Shown: positions 39,338 to 44,258 of the stretch, one piece after another
How the letters are laid out: each line of letters opens with the position of its first letter
How positions within the stretch are numbered: position 1 is the stretch's first letter
From: Anaeromyxobacter sp. PSR-1
Lineage (GTDB): Bacteria; Myxococcota; Myxococcia; Myxococcales; Anaeromyxobacteraceae
Direction: 5' to 3'
Assembly (NCBI RefSeq): GCF_000964525.1
Contig: NZ_BAZG01000018.1
Span: forward strand, 1 to 44,258
Length of the DNA stretch: 44,258 nt
Position numbers and translations under genes: made by a program
The notes under the pieces: generated by a model
The model's database searches: none
Seen by the model: the letters and a program-made list of their open reading frames with translations, nothing else
Told to the model about the DNA's origin: nothing

Positions 39338-41751
39338 CCAGCCCCGCCGATCCCACCGTCCGCGGGCGCGAGCCCGCCGCCGTTCCCGACGTCGCCGCCG
39401 AGGCGAGCCCCGCCGACCGGCGCGCGCGCGTCACCATCAACGTCTCCGGCATGACCTGCGCCGCGTGCCAGGCGCGCGTGCAGAAGGCGCTCTCCGGCGC
39501 GCCCGGCGTGCTCGACGCCAGCGTCAACCTCATGACCGCCGAGGCCGCCATCTCCTACGACCCGGCGGTCGCCGCGCCCGAGGCGCTCATCGAGCGGGTG
39601 CGCTCGACCGGCTACGGCGCCGCGCTCTCCGAGCCCGGCGCCGACGCGCTCGAGCAGCAGGACGCCGCCCGCGCGAAGGAGTTCCGCGAGCTGCGCGCCC
39701 GCGCCCTGGTGGCGCTCGCCGCCGGCGCCGTGGCGATGATCGCGTCGATGCCGCTCATGGCGGCGCACGCGCACCACGGCCTCGGCGCGCCCACCGACCC
39801 GTTCATGAGCTGGAGCATGCGCGTGCTCGACCCCGTGCTGGAGCGCGCGCTGCCCTGGCTCTACGCGATCCCGGAGCAGGTGCTCTCCTACGGGCTGCTC
39901 GCGCTCACCACCGCCGTCATGGCCTGGGCCGGGCGCCACTTCTACACGCGGGCCTGGGCCGCGTTCCGCCACCACTCGGCCGACATGAACACGCTCGTCG
40001 CGGTCGGCACCGGCGCGGCGTACCTGCTCTCGCTCGCCGCCACCGTCGCGCCCGGCTTCTTCGTGGCGCGCGGCGTCCCGCCCGACGTGTACTACGAGGC
40101 GGTCGTCCTCATCATCGCGCTCATCCTGGTGGGCAACACCATGGAGGCGCGCGCCAAGCGGCAGACCTCCGTCGCGCTCCGCAAGCTCATGCAGCTCCAG
40201 CCCCGCACCGCGCGCGTGGTGCGCGGCCGCGCCGAGGTGGACGTGCCCGTGGAGGACGTGCGCGAGGGCGACGTGGTGGTGGTGCGCCCCGGCGAGCGCC
40301 TGCCCGTGGACGGCGAGATCGTCTCCGGGGCGAGCGCGGTGGACGAGTCGATGCTGACCGGCGAGCCGCTGCCCGTCGAGAAGCGCGCCGGCGACCGCGT
40401 CATCGGCGCGACCGTCAACGGCACCGGGTCGTTCCGCTTCCGGGCCACCGGCGTGGGCGCGGACACGGTGCTCGCGCACGTGGTGAAGCTCATGCGCGAG
40501 GCGCAGGGCTCGCGCGCGCCCATCCAGAAGCTGGCCGACCGCATCAGCGGCATCTTCGTGCCGGTCGTCCTCTCCATCTCCATCGCCACGTTCGTGGTCT
40601 GGTTCGTGGCCGCCGACGCCGCGCCCGCGGTCCGCGCGCTGGTCGCCGCGGTGGCGGTGCTGGTCATCGCCTGCCCCTGCGCCATGGGCCTCGCGGTCCC
40701 GACCGCGGTGATGGTCGCGACCGGCAAGGGCGCCGAGCTGGGCGTGCTGCTCAAGGGCGGCGAGGCGCTGGAGCGGGCGCACACGGTGGACACGGTGGTG
40801 CTCGACAAGACCGGCACGCTCACGCAGGGCAAGCCGGCGGTCACCGAGGTGCGGCTCGCGCCCGGCGCGCCGGTGGGCGAGGACGCGCTGGTCGGCCTGG
40901 TGGCGGCGGTGGAGCGCGCCAGCGAGCACCCGCTCGCGGCCGCCATCGCGGCGCACGCGGCGGCGCGCGGCGCGGCGGTGCCGGCGGTGGAGGCGTTCGA
41001 GTCGGTGACCGGGCGCGGCGCCCGCGGCCTGGCCGGTGGCCGGCGCGTGGTGGTGGGCAACGCCGCGCTGCTCGAGACGGAGGGCGTCTCGACCGCGCCG
41101 CTGGAGGCGGAGGCGGGCGCGCTCGCCGCGGAGGGGCGCACCGCGGTGTTCGCGGCGGTGGACGGGCGGCTGGCCGGCCTGCTCGCGGTCGCCGACGAGC
41201 TGCGGCCGACCTCGCGCGAGGCGGTGGCGCGGCTGCGCCGGATGGGCCTCGAGGTGGTCATGCTCACCGGCGACGTGCGCCGCAGCGCCGAGGCGGTGGC
41301 CCGCGCGGCCGGCGTCGAGCGGGTCGTGGCGGGCGTGCTGCCGGAGGGCAAGGTGGCCGAGGTGGAGCGGCTGCAGGCGGAGGGCCGCGTGGTGGCCATG
41401 GTGGGCGACGGCATCAACGACGCGCCGGCCCTGGCGCGGGCGGAGATCGGCATCGCCATGGGGAGCGGCACCGACGTGGCGCTCGAGGCCGCCGACGTGA
41501 CGCTGATGCGGCCGGACCTGCGCGCGGTGGCCGACGCGATCGCGCTCTCCCGGCGCACCATGCGGACCATGCGCCAGAACCTGTTCTGGGCGTTCGCCTA
41601 CAACGTGGTCGGCATCCCGGTGGCCGCCGGCGTGCTGTTCCCGGCGTTCGGCCTGATGCTCTCGCCGGTGCTGGCGAGCGCGGCGATGGCGTTCAGCAGC
41701 GTGAGCGTGGTGACGAACAGCCTGCGCCTGCGGCGGTTCCGCGGGGCCTAG
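39334..41751 (+). CDS. copA: Copper-exporting P1B-type ATPase
   Basis: An 805-residue heavy-metal ATPase. One N-terminal metal-binding domain has GMTCAAC (Cys42, Cys45). Two helices and the platform region precede the actuator TGEP (342-345). The transmembrane metal motif is CPC (447-449, [12 protein letters not shown]), the phosphorylation site DKTGT (491-495), then [13 protein letters not shown] and the final two helices with [10 protein letters not shown] and the [16 protein letters not shown] ending. The CPC, YN and MxxSS residues are those of Cu+ exporters. ATP drives Cu+ out of the cytoplasm. It lies between the cupredoxin and csoR genes. Confidence 0.97.
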   Translation: MTSPADPTVRGREPAAVPDVAAEASPADRRARVTINVSGMTCAACQARVQKALSGAPGVLDASVNLMTAEAAISYDPAVAAPEALIERVRSTGYGAALSEPGADALEQQDAARAKEFRELRARALVALAAGAVAMIASMPLMAAHAHHGLGAPTDPFMSWSMRVLDPVLERALPWLYAIPEQVLSYGLLALTTAVMAWAGRHFYTRAWAAFRHHSADMNTLVAVGTGAAYLLSLAATVAPGFFVARGVPPDVYYEAVVLIIALILVGNTMEARAKRQTSVALRKLMQLQPRTARVVRGRAEVDVPVEDVREGDVVVVRPGERLPVDGEIVSGASAVDESMLTGEPLPVEKRAGDRVIGATVNGTGSFRFRATGVGADTVLAHVVKLMREAQGSRAPIQKLADRISGIFVPVVLSISIATFVVWFVAADAAPAVRALVAAVAVLVIACPCAMGLAVPTAVMVATGKGAELGVLLKGGEALERAHTVDTVVLDKTGTLTQGKPAVTEVRLAPGAPVGEDALVGLVAAVERASEHPLAAAIAAHAAARGAAVPAVEAFESVTGRGARGLAGGRRVVVGNAALLETEGVSTAPLEAEAGALAAEGRTAVFAAVDGRLAGLLAVADELRPTSREAVARLRRMGLEVVMLTGDVRRSAEAVARAAGVERVVAGVLPEGKVAEVERLQAEGRVVAMVGDGINDAPALARAEIGIAMGSGTDVALEAADVTLMRPDLRAVADAIALSRRTMRTMRQNLFWAFAYNVVGIPVAAGVLFPAFGLMLSPVLASAAMAFSSVSVVTNSLRLRRFRGA

Positions 41752-41760
41752 GAGGACGCG

Positions 41761-42126
41761 ATGGCGACGAAGGAGAGCAAGGGGACCGCGGCGCTCGCCG
41801 CCTGCGCGTGCGCCACCGGCGAGCACGTCGGGCCCGGGGGGCGGGCGGTGGCGGTGGACGCAGCCGGCAAGGAGGCGAACCTCAAGCGCCTGCGCCGCAT
41901 CGAGGGCCAGGTGCGCGGCCTGCAGCGGATGGTGGAGGAGGGGCGCTACTGCGCCGACGTCCTCACCCAGATCGCCTCGGTGCACGAGGCGCTCCGGGCG
42001 GTCGGCCGCGAGCTGATGCGCAACCACCTGAAGCACTGCGCCACCAGCGCCATCCAGGCGGGCGGCCCCGAGGCCGACGCGATGTACGACGAGCTGCTGG
42101 ATCTCATGTACCGGCAGGTCCGCTGA
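41761..42126 (+). CDS. csoR: CsoR-family copper-sensing repressor
   Basis: A 121-residue all-helical repressor. The Cu+-binding triad of CsoR is intact: Cys64 (RYCADVL), His89 and Cys93 (NHLKHC). The DNA-contact region LKRLRRIEGQVRGLQRMVEEG is standard. An N-terminal extension of about 35 residues is unusual and includes Cys15-Ala-Cys17 and His22 (AACACATGEH). It follows copA by 9 bases with GGAGG before the ATG. It probably binds the inverted repeats at the operon promoter. Confidence 0.95.
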   Translation: MATKESKGTAALAACACATGEHVGPGGRAVAVDAAGKEANLKRLRRIEGQVRGLQRMVEEGRYCADVLTQIASVHEALRAVGRELMRNHLKHCATSAIQAGGPEADAMYDELLDLMYRQVR

Positions 42127-42146
42127 GGCCGCCGGCCCCGGCGCGT

Positions 42147-42185
42147 GGATCTTCGTGCCCGGGCGCGCCGGGGTCGGCAAGATCC
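42147..42185. terminator. Hairpin downstream of csoR, weak terminator candidate
   Basis: GGATCTT (42147-42153) and AAGATCC (42179-42185) form a 7-base stem around a 25-base GC-rich loop. There is no U-run after it, so intrinsic termination is doubtful. It lies between the copper operon and the carrier-protein gene. Confidence 0.3.
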
Positions 42186-42252
42186 GGGGTGTTGGTGTAG
42201 GGTCCGCGCCGGGTGCCCGCGGCGCCTGCGAGGACGCGAGAGGAACGAACGA

Positions 42253-42528
42253 ATGTCCGCAACCCTGAGGCTGCCCGCGGTGCTCGCCCGGGCCGCCGGC
42301 GGGACCACCGTCCACGAGGTGCGCGGGGCCACCGTGGGCGAGGTCGTCGCCGAGGTGGCCGGCCGCTTCCCCGAGCTCGGCACCCGGCTGCGCGACGCGC
42401 GGGGCGAGCCGTATCCCTACGTGATGTTCTACCTCGACGACGAGGACATCCGGTTCCAGCAGGGCTTCGCCACGCCGGTGCCCGACGGCGCCGAGATCGT
42501 GGTCGTCCCCGCGATCGCCGGAGGGTAG
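42253..42528 (+). CDS. MoaD/ThiS-family sulfur-carrier protein (CysO-like)
   Basis: A 91-residue ubiquitin-fold carrier: LRLPAVLARAAGG, TVGEVVAEVAGRFPELGTRLRDARGEP, YVMFYLDDEDIRFQQGFATPVPDGAEIVVVPAIAGG. It ends in the free Gly-Gly that is adenylated and thiocarboxylated. The neighbour genes are its activating enzyme and a JAMM peptidase. That set resembles the CysO-Mec route to cysteine known in mycobacteria more than molybdopterin or thiamine synthesis, though the CysM enzyme is not in the window. Start ATG 42253; GAGAGGAAC upstream. Confidence 0.9.
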   Translation: MSATLRLPAVLARAAGGTTVHEVRGATVGEVVAEVAGRFPELGTRLRDARGEPYPYVMFYLDDEDIRFQQGFATPVPDGAEIVVVPAIAGG

Positions 42529-42530
42529 CG

Positions 42531-43703
42531 ATGTCCATCGGCCGCCCCACCTCCGAGCTGCCCGAGCTCTCCCGGGAGGAGATCCTCCGCTACAGCCGCC
42601 ACCTCATCATCCCCGAGGTCGGGGTGGAGGGGCAGCGCCGCCTGAAGGCCGCGCGCGTGCTCCTGGTGGGCGCGGGCGGGCTCGGCTCGCCGAACGCGCT
42701 CTACCTGGCCGCCGCCGGCGTCGGGACGCTCGGCATCGTCGAGGCGGACGTGGTGGACCTCACCAACCTGCAGCGGCAGGTGCTGCACGGCACCAAGGAC
42801 GTCGGCCGCAAGAAGCTCGAGTCGGCGCGCGAGCGCATCCGCGACGTGAACCCGCACGTGAAGGTCATCGCGCACGACGCCTGGCTCACCTCGGAGAACG
42901 CGCTCGAGATCCTCTCCGGCTACGACCTGGTGGTGGACGGCACCGACAACTTCGCCACGCGGTACCTGGTGAACGACGCCTGCGTGCTGCTCGGCAAGGT
43001 CAACGTCTACGGGTCGATCTTCCGCTTCGAGGGCCAGTCCACCGTGTTCTGCACCGCGGACGGCCCCTGCTACCGCTGCCTGTACCCGGAGCCGCCGCCG
43101 CCGGGCATGGTGCCGTCCTGCGCCGAGGGCGGGGTGCTGGGGATCCTGCCGGGCCTGGTCGGCCTGGTGCAGGCGACCGAGGCGGTGAAGCTCATCACCG
43201 GCGTGGGCGAGCCGCTGGTCGGGCGGCTGCTGCTGGTGGACGCGCTCGGGATGGAGTTCCGCACCGTGAAGCTGCGGAAGGACCCGCGCTGCCCCGCCTG
43301 CGGCACGCGCGAGATCCAGGCGCTCATCGACTACCAGCAGTTCTGCGGGATCCGCGGGGCCGAGCCGGAGCAGCCGCCGGACGGCGTCCCGACCATCACC
43401 GTCGGCGAGCTGGACGCCCGCCGCCGGCGCCACGAGGACTTCGATCTCGTGGACGTGCGCGAGCCGCACGAGTGGGAGATCGGCCGCATCGAGGGCGCGC
43501 GGCTGGCGCCCCTCTCCACGTTCGCCGAGGCGCTCCGCACCTTCGACAGCGCCCGCGACCTCGTCGTCTACTGCAAGAGCGGGCAGCGCAGCGCGAAGGC
43601 GGTCCGCCAGCTCCAGGAGGCCGGCTTCAGGCGCGTGTGGAACCTCGAGGGCGGGATCCTCCGCTGGGCGGAGGAGATCGACCCGACCGTCCCGCGCTAC
43701 TAG
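42531..43703 (+). CDS. MoeB/ThiF-type activating enzyme with C-terminal rhodanese domain
   Basis: A 390-residue MoeZ-like enzyme. The E1 domain (1 to about 275) has GAGGLGS (47-53), the Arg/Asp ATP site and NLQRQVLH, zinc cysteines in CYRC and CPAC, and the loop Cys in PSCAEGGVLG. The rhodanese domain (about 285-390) starts ITVGELDARRR, with FDLVDVREPHEW and the active Cys348 in YCKSGQRS. It would adenylate the upstream carrier's Gly-Gly and transfer sulfur to it. It starts 2 bases after the carrier gene stop. Confidence 0.95.
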   Translation: MSIGRPTSELPELSREEILRYSRHLIIPEVGVEGQRRLKAARVLLVGAGGLGSPNALYLAAAGVGTLGIVEADVVDLTNLQRQVLHGTKDVGRKKLESARERIRDVNPHVKVIAHDAWLTSENALEILSGYDLVVDGTDNFATRYLVNDACVLLGKVNVYGSIFRFEGQSTVFCTADGPCYRCLYPEPPPPGMVPSCAEGGVLGILPGLVGLVQATEAVKLITGVGEPLVGRLLLVDALGMEFRTVKLRKDPRCPACGTREIQALIDYQQFCGIRGAEPEQPPDGVPTITVGELDARRRRHEDFDLVDVREPHEWEIGRIEGARLAPLSTFAEALRTFDSARDLVVYCKSGQRSAKAVRQLQEAGFRRVWNLEGGILRWAEEIDPTVPRY

Positions 43704-43719
43704 CCGAGCCAGCCCGCCC

Positions 43720-44175
43720 GTGAGCGTCGAGATCGAATACGGCGCGGCGCTGCTCGCCCGCATCGCGGCGCTGTGCGAGGCGGACCCCGGGCGCGAGGCG
43801 TGCGGGTTCGTGGTGCGCCGCCGCGGCGTGCTCGAGGTCGAGCCCATCCCGAACGCCGCCGACCGCTACCACCGCCACGATCCGCTCGGATTCCCGAGGA
43901 CCAGCCGCGACAGCTACCTCATGGACCCGCACGCGCACCTCCGGCTCCTCCAGGCGCTCGACGCCGAGGGCGGCGAGGTGGTGGCGGTATGGCACTCGCA
44001 CGTGGAGGTGGGCGCGTCCTTCTCGGCGAAGGACCGCGCCGACGCGCTCGCCGACGGCGTGCCGGTGGTGCCCGGCGCGGAGTACCTGGTGTTCGGCCTC
44101 CGGGGCGGCAAGGTCACCGAGGCGAGGCGCTTCCGCTTCGAGGGCGGCGACTTCGTCGAGGCCGCGCTCGGCTGA
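43720..44175 (+). CDS. JAMM/M67 metallopeptidase (Mec-like)
   Basis: A 151-residue JAB1/MPN peptidase from a GTG start. The zinc site is complete: Glu26 (REACGFVV), His92 and His94 in HSH, then Ser102 and Asp105 (HSHVEVGASFSAKD), the HxH...SxxD JAMM motif. In the CysO system such a peptidase releases cysteine from the carrier's C-terminus. It lies 16 bases after the activating enzyme on the same strand, which completes a carrier, E1, JAMM trio. The last 83 bases of the window hold no further gene. Confidence 0.93.
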   Translation: MSVEIEYGAALLARIAALCEADPGREACGFVVRRRGVLEVEPIPNAADRYHRHDPLGFPRTSRDSYLMDPHAHLRLLQALDAEGGEVVAVWHSHVEVGASFSAKDRADALADGVPVVPGAEYLVFGLRGGKVTEARRFRFEGGDFVEAALG

Positions 44176-44258
44176 GCGGGCCCCGCCGCCCGCTTGACGC
44201 GGCGCAAGCGGCGGCCGCCGCCGCGGCGACACCGGCGCTCACCGGCGGTGGTGGAATT

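Noticed and set aside
42253-43703. Molybdopterin or thiamine synthesis genes
   Set aside because: The carrier and E1 would fit, but the adjoining JAMM peptidase and lack of moaE, thiG or thiE point to the cysteine carrier route.

Overview
The window is very GC-rich DNA (codon third positions almost all G or C) with tightly packed, overlapping genes and frequent GTG/TTG starts. Gene content suggests a bacterium of the Myxococcota, most like Anaeromyxobacter. Supporting features are an ECF42-type sigma factor beside a DGPF protein, HflKC, a CsoR-controlled copper operon, many regulators and an anaerobe-style hemerythrin. This taxonomic guess is inference. I found no tRNA, rRNA, CRISPR array, transposase or integrase.

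Layout. 1-4.8 kb: a cut-off SUKH/SMI1-like gene, an SDR oxidoreductase, a GAF histidine kinase, a STAS protein, a beta-propeller protein and an AraC regulator. 4.8-11.8 kb: a complete F-type ATPase operon on the minus strand in the order I-a-c-b-b'-alpha-gamma-beta-epsilon, with most junctions overlapping. It is unusual. There is no separate delta gene; the alpha subunit carries about 100 extra N-terminal residues resembling the C-terminal domain of delta/OSCP. Two b-type subunits are present, and the c subunit lacks the glycine-rich helix motif. 12.1-15.3 kb: an exported SagB-type nitroreductase, a hypothetical protein and hflK-hflC. 15.4-19.0 kb: a minus-strand cassette (response regulator, YaiO-like outer-membrane barrel, HEAT protein with an apparent frameshift, processive GT2) that looks like a surface-polysaccharide system. 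19.2-25.1 kb: a mercaptopyruvate-type sulfurtransferase, carB and a chemoreceptor.

25.1-30.7 kb: a DUF2249-hemerythrin protein with a 67-residue partner, a small protein overlapping a diacylglycerol-kinase-like gene, an L,D-transpeptidase, thioredoxin 2, and a divergent LysR/aldo-keto reductase pair with a palindrome between them. 30.8-35.4 kb: a small protein, a GT4 glycosyltransferase, an acyltransferase-3, an alpha/beta hydrolase and a secreted phosphoesterase. 35.6-37.4 kb: the DGPF/ECF42 sigma pair. A gene-free stretch of about 0.85 kb follows and starts with a palindromic repeat. 38.9-42.1 kb: a copper operon (membrane-anchored cupredoxin, CopA ATPase, CsoR repressor) behind a near-consensus promoter with a C-tract/G-tract inverted repeat that probably binds CsoR. 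42.2-44.2 kb: a MoaD/ThiS-like carrier, a MoeB-rhodanese activating enzyme and a JAMM peptidase, resembling the sulfur-carrier (CysO/Mec) route to cysteine.

The most promising item for follow-up is the ATPase with the delta-alpha fusion and atypical c ring; next are the copper operator arrangement and the polysaccharide cassette.
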